Below, in pieces: positions 1-6,812 of a stretch of DNA of 9,868 bases; the stretch's first letter is position 1, and every line of letters starts with the position of its first letter. A program made the translations under genes and the position numbers. The stretch lies in the NCBI GenBank assembly GCA_025937955.1, contig JAICQI010000154.1, forward strand, positions 1 to 9,868. The letters are read 5' to 3'. The notes below the pieces were generated by a model, which saw nothing but the letters and a program-made list of their open reading frames with translations, was not told the origin of the DNA and ran no database searches. Origin of the DNA: Pyrinomonadaceae bacterium. Its GTDB lineage: Bacteria > Acidobacteriota > Blastocatellia > Pyrinomonadales > Pyrinomonadaceae.

Positions 1-2594
1 CCAAACAAACTGTTCATCGCCTCCTCAAACGTTTGCCCGTAACCGAGTTTTTCCTGTGTGGCTAACACCACCAGGCGAAGCTCTGGCATCGGGCTGCGTT
101 GCGCTTGGAGATATATCGGCTCCACGAACATCAACGAACGACCGAGCGGTATGACGAGTAGGTGTCCACGTATGACCCTCGACCCTTGTTGATTCCACAA
201 AGTGAATTGACCAGAGAGTTGCGGATCTTGATCGATGCGCGCTTCGATTTGAACAGGGCCATCGATAAGTCTCGATTGCGGGAAGTTGTAGACCAGCAGC
301 TTGCCGTAGTTTTCACCGTCGCTCCGGCCGGCCATCCAGCCAATCATGTTATTTCTCTTGGAGGGGGTGAAAGGCAGAATCATCACAAACTCATTCTTCT
401 GCTGCTCACCGGGCAACTGCATCAACACGAAGTAAGGATCGATCGGTCGACTTTCCTTCTCACCCTTTTCGTTGACCTCGATATGTTGGGCAATGCTCCA
501 AACATCCTCTCGTTGGAAAAATACCTTTGGATTTTGCGTGTGGTAAAGGCTGTAAACTTCGGCCTGAGCGCGCACCAATGTTTCCGGATAACGCACATGC
601 GCGCGCAGGTCCGCGGGCATTTGTGTCTGGTCCTGGAAGAGATTCGGAAAGATGCGCCGGTACGCTGCGATGATCGGATCTTTATCGTCAAACACGTAGA
701 AGCTAGCCGTGCCGTTGTAAGCATCGATGACTACTTTGACGCTGTTGCGAATGTAGTTGAGCCGGTCGCCGGTAACCTCGTGATGAGCCGAATAAGGGAA
801 GTAGGACGACTCGGTATAAGCGTCCATCATCCAGAAAAGCCGTCCATCATTGGACACGACGATGTAAGGATCTTTGTCGTACGTCAGAAAAGGCGCAACG
901 CCGTTCACGATGTCACGAATGTTTCGATTAATGAGAACGCGACTATCGCTGGTGACGTCGTTTGAGAACGGCAGCTTGGAGAGATCGCCGACGCTCCAGG
1001 CGAGCAGCATGCGTCGCAAACGGTTGCCGATGCGGATGCCACCGCTGCCCTGGTATGTCGTGACGGTGTTTGTGTCGCCCTGTGGATAATCAAACTCGTT
1101 CTGATTCGTCTTCACATAAACATAACGATTGGTTTTTTCCCCGAAATAGATCTCAGGCCGCGTCACCTTGAGCTCAGGCGCCGTGGACTCAACTGGCATG
1201 TTTGAAAAAACAAACTGCGGCAGACCTTCGCGAGTGAAGCCATTTGCGCTGTTCATCGTCACGCCATAACCGTGCGTATAGATCAGTCGTTCATTAATCC
1301 AGTTGCGTGACGATGAAGAGAAAAGCTTGGCGTCGTCGATCTCGCGCGGCGCGATCATCATCTGGCGCGTCTTGCCGCCGACGGTGTAGCGATCGACGTC
1401 TACATCCGGAAAGTCATAATAATTGCGGATGGCCTGGATTTGGCGCAGCGTGTCCTGGAGGGCGCGCCAGTCCCAGAGGCGAATGTTCTCAAGGTTCTCA
1501 CGATTGTTTGGAAGGTCGAGGGCCTGAACAGAATTCTCTGCCTCAAAGTCGCGCAGCTCGATCTGGTCGAGTCCGAAGCCTCTTCGCGTCCATTCCAGGT
1601 TGTAGCCGATATACGGCGTTTCGCGATCGAGTTCGTTGGGTTTGACGATAAAACCCTGGATATATGAAGGTACGAGTACAACTCCAATCACATATGCTGC
1701 CAGTGGCAGTGCCAGCGCAACGAGCAACAGACTGAAACGCCGGACAGCGAACGCGTTAACCAGCAGAATAATTGCTGCGATTATCAGGGCGATACAGACG
1801 ACCAGCAACGCAGGCAGCGTGTAGTTCGCCTCCGTATAAGTCACTCCCGAAAAAATCGGGTGGTCCTGCCAGAGGAAAGGGAAGCGCCACAGATACGTGC
1901 GCCAGCTCAGCACCAGCAGAAAAAGCGCGAGAGCAACACAGACAGCCCGAAAAGCGGCGCCGGACGACCAGCGCACACTGGGCTTGAGCACAGTTTGTGG
2001 CAAACCGAGCAGCGAATAAGCAAGCGCGGCGCAAAGGATGATGAACGTCACGCCGAGCAGCCACGAGTTAAGTAAATCGTAAAACGGCAGCGAAAAGAGA
2101 TAGAAGCCGACCGACTTTCCGAATATCGGATCGTGAATGTTGGTCGAGGGCTGGTTCCAGTAGAGTGCGAAGTCACGCCAGTGTTCCTTCAACTTGAAGC
2201 CGTAGATCAATCCGAACAGCGCGGCGATCAACCATCCCAGTGGGCGAATGACCTTTGCCGGAGAAAACTGAAACGGCTGGTTGTTGAGAATAATGGTCCG
2301 ATTTTCGAAGGCATACGCGCCGAAGAGTCTTTGAAACAGCAGAAACGTGGCGCTCAGTAACAGTGCAGTGACAACGGCAGAAGCGGCGAACAGAGCGATC
2401 TTGGTTTTAAGTACGTACCAGTAAACAGACGAGTATCCGAGTGATTCGAACCAGAGCGACGAAAGGTAAATCGAAAGAATCCGTGAGAGCGAGAACAGCA
2501 GCAATCCCGCTGCGATGACGATCAAGATCTTCCATCGCCGCCGCCTGGGTGGTCCAACATCGATCACTTCCGCGTTTCGAGGGATTTTGCTCAC
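1..2594 (-). CDS. UPF0182 (COG1615) family multi-pass membrane protein, C-terminus cut by window edge
   Basis: The reverse strand reads open without a stop from a GTG at 2594 to the window edge (864 codons). The family usually has about 900-1000 residues, so only the C-terminal tail is missing. The first ~312 residues hold about seven hydrophobic segments: roughly 20-38, 62-88, 110-128, 157-190, 205-228, 258-285 and 288-312. A long soluble, probably extracytoplasmic region follows. Family-typical stretches are seen there, such as NELDRETPYIGYNLEWTR just after the last membrane segment, VVIDAYNGTASFYVFDDKDP, and an RYPETLVRAQAEVYSLYH region. The biochemical role of UPF0182 is unknown. The GTG (protein start SKIPRNAEV) is preceded by no clear Shine-Dalgarno site, and an in-frame TTG lies six codons upstream, so the start is uncertain. 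The gene is divergent from the kinase gene, separated by 74 bp that contain a degenerate palindromic repeat. Family assignment is confident; function is not. Confidence 0.9.
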   Translation of the reverse strand, partial: MSKIPRNAEVIDVGPPRRRRWKILIVIAAGLLLFSLSRILSIYLSSLWFESLGYSSVYWYVLKTKIALFAASAVVTALLLSATFLLFQRLFGAYAFENRTIILNNQPFQFSPAKVIRPLGWLIAALFGLIYGFKLKEHWRDFALYWNQPSTNIHDPIFGKSVGFYLFSLPFYDLLNSWLLGVTFIILCAALAYSLLGLPQTVLKPSVRWSSGAAFRAVCVALALFLLVLSWRTYLWRFPFLWQDHPIFSGVTYTEANYTLPALLVVCIALIIAAIILLVNAFAVRRFSLLLVALALPLAAYVIGVVLVPSYIQGFIVKPNELDRETPYIGYNLEWTRRGFGLDQIELRDFEAENSVQALDLPNNRENLENIRLWDWRALQDTLRQIQAIRNYYDFPDVDVDRYTVGGKTRQMMIAPREIDDAKLFSSSSRNWINERLIYTHGYGVTMNSANGFTREGLPQFVFSNMPVESTAPELKVTRPEIYFGEKTNRYVYVKTNQNEFDYPQGDTNTVTTYQGSGGIRIGNRLRRMLLAWSVGDLSKLPFSNDVTSDSRVLINRNIRDIVNGVAPFLTYDKDPYIVVSNDGRLFWMMDAYTESSYFPYSAHHEVTGDRLNYIRNSVKVVIDAYNGTASFYVFDDKDPIIAAYRRIFPNLFQDQTQMPADLRAHVRYPETLVRAQAEVYSLYHTQNPKVFFQREDVWSIAQHIEVNEKGEKESRPIDPYFVLMQLPGEQQKNEFVMILPFTPSKRNNMIGWMAGRSDGENYGKLLVYNFPQSRLIDGPVQIEARIDQDPQLSGQFTLWNQQGSRVIRGHLLVIPLGRSLMFVEPIYLQAQRSPMPELRLVVLATQEKLGYGQTFEEAMNSLF

Positions 2595-2605
2595 GGGGAT
2601 ATCTT

Positions 2606-2650
2606 GCCACAAATTGAGACGAATAACACGGATCAGTGTTTATCTGTGGC
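2606..2650. repeat. Degenerate copy of a dispersed palindromic repeat
   Basis: The arms GCCACA (2606-2611) and TGTGGC (2645-2650) pair, and further imperfect pairing runs inward to an AACAC/GTGTT stem (2625-2629 with 2636-2640). On the reverse strand the outer part, CGTCTCAATTTGTGGC, matches the arm of the larger palindrome at 5848-5928 (CGCGTCAATCTGTGGC) at 13 of 16 positions. It is therefore probably a decayed member of the same repeat family. It occupies most of the 74-bp gap between the divergent UPF0182 and kinase genes and ends just upstream of the kinase -10 box. Confidence 0.7.
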
Positions 2651-2655
2651 TCGTG

Positions 2656-2661
2656 TATAAT
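2656..2661 (+). promoter_or_regulatory. Consensus -10 box (TATAAT) for the kinase gene
   Basis: A perfect TATAAT ends 7 bp before the ATG at 2669, which would place transcription initiation at or next to the A of the start codon. No convincing -35 hexamer is seen 16-18 bp upstream; that position lies inside the degenerate repeat. A TG directly precedes the box, one base closer than in a classical extended -10. No Shine-Dalgarno sequence lies between the box and the ATG, which fits a leaderless mRNA. This is inference from sequence only. Confidence 0.55.
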
Positions 2662-2668
2662 CGCACGG

Positions 2669-4204
2669 ATGCTCACGCCGGACACCATTCTACAGGGCCG
2701 ATATCGCATCGTACGGCAGCTCGGGCAGGGCGGGATGGGCGCCGTTTACGAGTCGATCGATCAACGTCTCGACACCACTGTAGCCCTCAAAGAAACGCTC
2801 TTTGCCGAAGAACGCCTACGCAAACAATTCGAACGCGAAGCGCGACTACTGGCGCGTCTGCATCATCCTGCCTTGCCTCGTGTTAGCGACCATTTTTCAG
2901 AAGGCGACGGACAGTTTCTCGTGATGCAGTTTATCCAGGGCGACGATCTGTCCGAGATGATGACGCGTAAGCGAGCGCCGTTTCCTGCCAATCAGGTTCT
3001 GACGTGGGCGGATCAATTGCTCGACGCGCTCGACTACCTGCACACGCAGGATCCGCAAATAGTTCATCGCGACATCAAGCCGCAGAACCTGAAACTGACT
3101 TCGCGCGGCCAGATCATTCTGCTTGATTTCGGACTAGCGAAAGGACAAGCCGGCGAGATCTCTCGCGTCACGACTGCGGCCAGCATCTTTGGCTACACGC
3201 CAAACTACGCGCCTTTGGAACAGATCCAGGGTTTGGGAACTGACACTCGCAGCGATCTTTATTCGTTGGGCGCCACAATCTATCACTTGATGACCGGCAC
3301 GAAACCGCCGGATGCGTTATCACGAGCAGCAGCGCTCGTAAACGGCCAACCCGATCCCCTGTTGAAACCGAGCGAAGCGAATGTGGCGATCGCGCCTGCG
3401 TTGGACCAGGTGTTGATGAAGGCCATGGCGCAGAACCGCGAGCAGCGCTATGCAACCGCGGCCGACATGCGCAACGCACTTCGCGGCGCCGACCAGGCTT
3501 CAACGGTAGTCGATCGCGGTGAGGCGCAGACTGTTCTGTTTCCGCCGCCACCTCCTACGGTTATTGCGCCGGTCAATGCAACCACGCAAACAGTGGTGGG
3601 ACAGCCGACGGTCGCTGCTACGGGCGAAACAACAGTGGTGCGTCCGAGAAAAAGAAGTCAGGTGATTCCGGTTGCTATTTCTGCGGCAGTGCTGCTGCTG
3701 GTTGCGTTTGGCGCGCTCGGTTTTTATGCGTTGCAGAAGAAACGAAATGAACCGATCACGCAAGTCACTGTTGAAACGCCAAGTCCGATTGGTGGTCCAG
3801 CGGTAAGCTCCCCTTCGCCAAATCCTGTCGTTGTCGCTTCGCCGGAGTTACCGGCACAGCAAGCGCCAACGGCCACTCCGAAGAGAAGTCCTCGTAACGA
3901 GGAAGCGCGAAAAGAGCCGGCGCCGGAGCCAAAGGCCACACCTGAAGCTAACGCTGAAGCCGAAGGACATGAGGGCAATACTCCGGATGTGCCGGTTCCG
4001 CCGGACGTTCAGCCGCCGGATAGAACGCGCCGGCCGCCGCGAACGCGGGTCGGGCCCGATGGCTTTGTGATTCGCAATCTTCCTGACGGGTCAAAAATCA
4101 TAATCATGCCGGATGGAAGGCGAGTGATGGTTACAAAAGACGGCAAACGGACGGTCCTCGATCCACGTCCACGTCGTCAGCCCGCACCATCGCCGTCGCC
4201 GTAG
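2669..4204 (+). CDS. Transmembrane Hanks-type Ser/Thr protein kinase with Pro-rich extracytoplasmic tail
   Basis: This 511-residue protein has an N-terminal kinase domain (about 10-272) with all key residues: glycine loop GQGGMG (19-24), ATP-binding Lys41, alphaC Glu57, HRDIKPQN (133-140), DFG (153-155), an activation segment rich in Thr/Ser ending in YAPLEQ (180-185), and DLYSLG (196-201). A cytoplasmic linker (about 273-330) carries six Thr-Val motifs. A basic RPRKR stop precedes one transmembrane helix (333-355). The outer part is rich in Pro, Ser, Ala and Glu and ends in a short PDG/KDG-containing module (about 464-497) and a Pro-Ser tail. There are no PASTA, TPR or WD40 repeats. Such kinases phosphorylate Ser/Thr on themselves and partners; the ligand and substrate here are unknown. 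I chose ATG 2669 over the in-frame GTG at 2636 because the 11 extra residues would be encoded by the repeat and would start upstream of the -10 box. The peptidase gene follows after 25 bp, suggesting an operon. Confidence 0.93.
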   Translation: MLTPDTILQGRYRIVRQLGQGGMGAVYESIDQRLDTTVALKETLFAEERLRKQFEREARLLARLHHPALPRVSDHFSEGDGQFLVMQFIQGDDLSEMMTRKRAPFPANQVLTWADQLLDALDYLHTQDPQIVHRDIKPQNLKLTSRGQIILLDFGLAKGQAGEISRVTTAASIFGYTPNYAPLEQIQGLGTDTRSDLYSLGATIYHLMTGTKPPDALSRAAALVNGQPDPLLKPSEANVAIAPALDQVLMKAMAQNREQRYATAADMRNALRGADQASTVVDRGEAQTVLFPPPPPTVIAPVNATTQTVVGQPTVAATGETTVVRPRKRSQVIPVAISAAVLLLVAFGALGFYALQKKRNEPITQVTVETPSPIGGPAVSSPSPNPVVVASPELPAQQAPTATPKRSPRNEEARKEPAPEPKATPEANAEAEGHEGNTPDVPVPPDVQPPDRTRRPPRTRVGPDGFVIRNLPDGSKIIIMPDGRRVMVTKDGKRTVLDPRPRRQPAPSPSP

Positions 4205-4216
4205 CAAAGTTCTAGT

Positions 4217-4222
4217 AAGGAG
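4217..4222 (+). promoter_or_regulatory. Strong Shine-Dalgarno site for the Xaa-Pro aminopeptidase gene
   Basis: AAGGAG lies 7 nt before the ATG at 4230 and fixes that start. It sits in the 25-bp gap after the kinase stop codon. No promoter or terminator is visible there, so translation from a shared kinase-peptidase mRNA is likely. Confidence 0.85.
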
Positions 4223-4229
4223 AACTCAG

Positions 4230-5846
4230 ATGAGGAAGTTGAACAATACACGTGTAGTGTTTGCGCTGTTCGTTGTTTGTGCTTTGACGGCGCTGCTTAG
4301 CCCTGCGGGCGTTGCTGTGCGGGCGAGGAGTGAGACACCAACTCCACCAAATCTCCGGCTAACTCCACCGGCGCCGAAATTCGACGACAAGGAAAGAGTC
4401 GCGGAGTTGATGCAGCGACGAGAGCGCGTGGCCAAAAGCATTGGACCACAGTCGTTCATGATCCTTTTCAGCACCGAGCCGCGGGTTTACGCGAACGACG
4501 TCGACTATCCTTATCGACAGGAGAACAATCTCTACTATCTCACCCAACTGAAACAGAAAGGCGCGACGCTCGTGCTCCTGCCGGGCAACACCAAGGCGCG
4601 CGAGATACTCTTCCTGCCGCGCCGGAACGCCGCTGCTGAAACGTGGACCGGCCGCATGTACAGTGCCGAAGAAGCGCACCAGATTTCGGGCATCAGGGAA
4701 ATCTGGCAGAACATTGAGTTTGAGCCTTTCATCAAAGCGCTGCGCAATCGCCAGCCTTACCGGCCGAAACAAAGTAACGTCTTCATGTCAGATCTTCCTG
4801 CCGACATGCCACTGACCAACGATCACGGCTACACGGCCCTGTTCGATGCGGCGGCAAAAGGAGAAGCCGGACTGTTCATGCTCGTTCCGGGCGACGGTGA
4901 AAGTCGCGAGTACAAATACGAGCAACGCTTCGCGTCCGAGTGGGCCAAGACCGCCTCGGGTTTCAGTATCAAGAATGCGTGGCCGATCTTTACGGAGATG
5001 CGTTTGGCGAAGTCGCCGATGGAACTGCGAACTCTTCAGCACGCGATCGATATCAGTATCGAAGCACACCAGCGCGCGTGGGCCGCGGCCGGTACTGCCA
5101 AGTGGGAATATGAAGTTGATGCAGTGATGGCCTACACGTTCAAGCTGCGGAATGCCGACAACTGGGGGTACCCGGACATCGTGGGTTGTGGTCCAAACGC
5201 AACCACGCTTCATTACCAGGAGTCGCAGGGTCCAGTGAAGCAGGGTGAACTACTTTTGATGGACGTTGGCGCCGAATACGATCACTACACGGCTGACATC
5301 ACGCGCACGTTTCCGGTGAATGGAAAGTTCACGCCGATTCAGGCCGCGGTTTACCAGATTGTCTACGACTCACAGGAGGCTGTGGCGAGGGCCACGAAAC
5401 CAGGCGCGACCCTGTCAGACGTGAATCGCGCCGGCACCGAAGTGATCAAAGACGGTCTCTTAAAACTCGGTTTGATTACCGATCGCAATTCGATGCAGTA
5501 CCGCATGTGGTTCATGCACGGCACGTCGCACTGGCTTGGCATGAACGTTCATGACGTCGGCGGTGGAAGACCGATGGTGCCGGGGTCCGTATTCACCAAT
5601 GAGCCGGGAATTTACGTCAGGCTCGACGCGTTGGACCAGATGCCATTTGGCTGGAAACAGGAAGACTGGGAGAAGTTCAAGACCGCGGTTCGTCCTGCGT
5701 TTGAGAAGTACAAAGGAATCGGCGTCAGGATTGAAGACGACATGCTGGTGACGGCGGATGGCGTCCGCTGGATGAGCGAAGCGCTGCCACGAAAGATCGC
5801 CGACATCGAGGATTTTATCGCCAAGGCGCGACGGCAATCAGAATAG
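4230..5846 (+). CDS. Exported Xaa-Pro aminopeptidase (peptidase family M24B, PepP type)
   Basis: The 538-residue protein should remove an N-terminal residue preceding proline using a dinuclear metal centre. Domains: a signal peptide or anchor (basic MRKLNNTR, hydrophobic core ~9-30), a Pro-rich spacer (35-50), an aminopeptidase P N-terminal domain (~52-185) and a 'pita-bread' M24 catalytic domain (~260-530). All five metal ligands are present: Asp345 (LLMDVG), Asp356 (ADITRTF), His434 (GTSHWLG), Glu458 (TNEPGIYV) and Glu502 (VRIEDD). His328 (LHYQ) and His441 (VHDVGG) match the conserved active-site histidines. It is longer than E. coli PepP (about 440 residues) because of the export segment and spacer. 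No clear lipobox is seen, so it is periplasmic or membrane-tethered rather than an evident lipoprotein. The start is set by AAGGAG 7 nt upstream. It follows the kinase by 25 bp, probably in one operon, and may be used in peptide scavenging or turnover of Pro-rich exported proteins (inference). Confidence 0.93.
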   Translation: MRKLNNTRVVFALFVVCALTALLSPAGVAVRARSETPTPPNLRLTPPAPKFDDKERVAELMQRRERVAKSIGPQSFMILFSTEPRVYANDVDYPYRQENNLYYLTQLKQKGATLVLLPGNTKAREILFLPRRNAAAETWTGRMYSAEEAHQISGIREIWQNIEFEPFIKALRNRQPYRPKQSNVFMSDLPADMPLTNDHGYTALFDAAAKGEAGLFMLVPGDGESREYKYEQRFASEWAKTASGFSIKNAWPIFTEMRLAKSPMELRTLQHAIDISIEAHQRAWAAAGTAKWEYEVDAVMAYTFKLRNADNWGYPDIVGCGPNATTLHYQESQGPVKQGELLLMDVGAEYDHYTADITRTFPVNGKFTPIQAAVYQIVYDSQEAVARATKPGATLSDVNRAGTEVIKDGLLKLGLITDRNSMQYRMWFMHGTSHWLGMNVHDVGGGRPMVPGSVFTNEPGIYVRLDALDQMPFGWKQEDWEKFKTAVRPAFEKYKGIGVRIEDDMLVTADGVRWMSEALPRKIADIEDFIAKARRQSE

Positions 5847-5847
5847 G

Positions 5848-5928
5848 AAAAGAATTAGCCACAGATCGACGCGGATGAACACAGATCTGATCTGCGTTCA
5901 TCCGCGTCAATCTGTGGCTAATTCTTTT
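5848..5928. repeat. Near-perfect 81-bp palindromic repeat between convergent genes; likely bidirectional terminator
   Basis: Bases 5848-5887 pair with 5889-5928 around a single central base (5888). Only two mismatches occur (5867/5909 and 5881/5895). The arms contain TTAGCCACAGAT and GCGGATGAACACAGATC, the signature of a dispersed palindromic repeat seen in many Acidobacteriota, Planctomycetes and similar genomes (from memory, not searched). The palindrome begins 2 bp after the peptidase stop and ends within the stop codon of the medium-subunit gene. The outermost pairs are an A-run and a T-run, so RNA from either strand would form a long hairpin with a U-rich 3' edge. A bidirectional terminator or mRNA-end protector is the likely local effect. 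Short ORFs such as ...ICVHPRQSVANSF... read from it are spurious. Confidence 0.9.
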
Positions 5929-6793
5929 ATTTTGCCCGTGCTTTCGCAGCCTGGATTGCCCGGCGCGTGTGTACCTTTGCGAGGTGGCGACGGTAATCGC
6001 CGGACGCATAAAGGTCCGTACTGGGATCGATGCCATCGCAGACGTGCTCGACTGCTGTCGCCAGTGCGTTGTCGTCGAGGTTGGTTCCAGCAAGTGCTGT
6101 TTCGACGGCTTTTGCTCGATAAGCTTTCACAGCTACGCCTGTGACGCCGACGCCCGCTGATTTACATGAGCCGTCGTCGTTCAAGACGAGATTGACTGCG
6201 ACGCCAACCACCGCGAACCCGGAAGCAGGATGTGGCACCTTCTGATAAGCGTGACCGAATCTTCCGCTCGGTTTCTTAATACGGATTTCGCGGAGTATCT
6301 CGCCCGGTTGCAGATCGGTGGTGAGTAGATCCACGAAGAAGTTTTCGGCTTTCACTGTGCGCTCGCCACTTGTGCCCACCACAACGAGCTCGGCATCGAG
6401 CGCGAGGACCGCTGCGGGCCAGTCACCGGCAGGATCCGAATGCGCAACACTGCCGCCAATGGTTCCCTTGTTTCGCACCTGCACATCGCCGATGCTTCGC
6501 GCGCAGTCAGGCAACAGCGGGCAGACGGTTTTCAGCAGATCCGAAGATTCCAACTGATAGTGAGTGGTCGTTGCGCCGATCAGAATCTGATCGCCCTCTT
6601 CGCGAATGTATGCGAGCGATTTGATGCGTGCGATGTCGACGAGCAACTGCGGTTGCGCGAGACGCAGCTTCATCGCGGGAATCAGACTATGCCCACCCGC
6701 CAAAACTTTCGCGCCGTCGAGATCGCCCGCCAGTAAAGCAACCGCCTCATCAAGTGTTGCCGGAACTTTGTAGTCAAATTCTACTGGAATCAT
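5927..6793 (-). CDS. coxM: Molybdenum hydroxylase medium subunit, FAD-binding (CoxM/CutM-like)
   Basis: The 288-residue protein has the usual length for the FAD subunit of CO-dehydrogenase/xanthine-dehydrogenase-type enzymes. Both FAD-contact motifs are visible: AGGHS (32-36) and TIGGS (111-115), followed by the conserved SDPAGDWP stretch (119-126). The C-terminal CODH-flavoprotein domain occupies about 175-280 and ends in YRRHLAKVHTRRAI. It takes electrons from the [2Fe-2S] subunit and passes them to an acceptor such as quinone. It is third in the operon, 19 bp after the large-subunit stop, with its own AGGAG site. The symbol is given by family resemblance; the enzyme may not oxidise CO. Its TAA stop overlaps the edge of the 81-bp palindrome, so the repeat may have supplied the stop and altered the last codons (KARAK). 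Confidence 0.9.
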   Translation of the reverse strand: MIPVEFDYKVPATLDEAVALLAGDLDGAKVLAGGHSLIPAMKLRLAQPQLLVDIARIKSLAYIREEGDQILIGATTTHYQLESSDLLKTVCPLLPDCARSIGDVQVRNKGTIGGSVAHSDPAGDWPAAVLALDAELVVVGTSGERTVKAENFFVDLLTTDLQPGEILREIRIKKPSGRFGHAYQKVPHPASGFAVVGVAVNLVLNDDGSCKSAGVGVTGVAVKAYRAKAVETALAGTNLDDNALATAVEHVCDGIDPSTDLYASGDYRRHLAKVHTRRAIQAAKARAK

Positions 6794-6799
6794 AATGCG

Positions 6800-6804
6800 C
6801 TCCT
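6800..6804 (-). promoter_or_regulatory. Shine-Dalgarno site for the medium-subunit gene
   Basis: On the reverse strand AGGAG lies 6 nt before the ATG at 6793, within the 19-bp gap after the large-subunit stop. It supports this start and independent ribosome entry on the polycistronic mRNA. Confidence 0.8.
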
Positions 6805-6812
6805 AATCCGCG

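Noticed and set aside
162..965. 267-codon plus-strand open frame
   Set aside because: It is antisense to a fully open, family-recognisable UPF0182 coding region and shows no recognisable domain; a shadow frame.
2636..2668. GTG at 2636 as kinase start, adding 11 residues
   Set aside because: It lies upstream of the TATAAT box, is encoded by the degenerate repeat, and adds residues not expected before the LTPDTILQGRYRIV kinase start.
4788..5213. 141-codon minus-strand open frame inside the peptidase gene
   Set aside because: It is antisense to the well-conserved M24 peptidase sequence and has no ribosome site or family signature.
5848..5928. CRISPR repeat, attachment site or tRNA-like structure
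   Set aside because: There is only one inverted pair with no spacers, no direct duplications at its edges and no cloverleaf; it is better explained as a dispersed palindromic repeat.
5815..6144. Short open frames on both strands reading ICVHPR.SVANSF through the intergenic palindrome
   Set aside because: These peptides are translations of the repeat arms, a known source of spurious gene calls, and overlap the ends of real genes.
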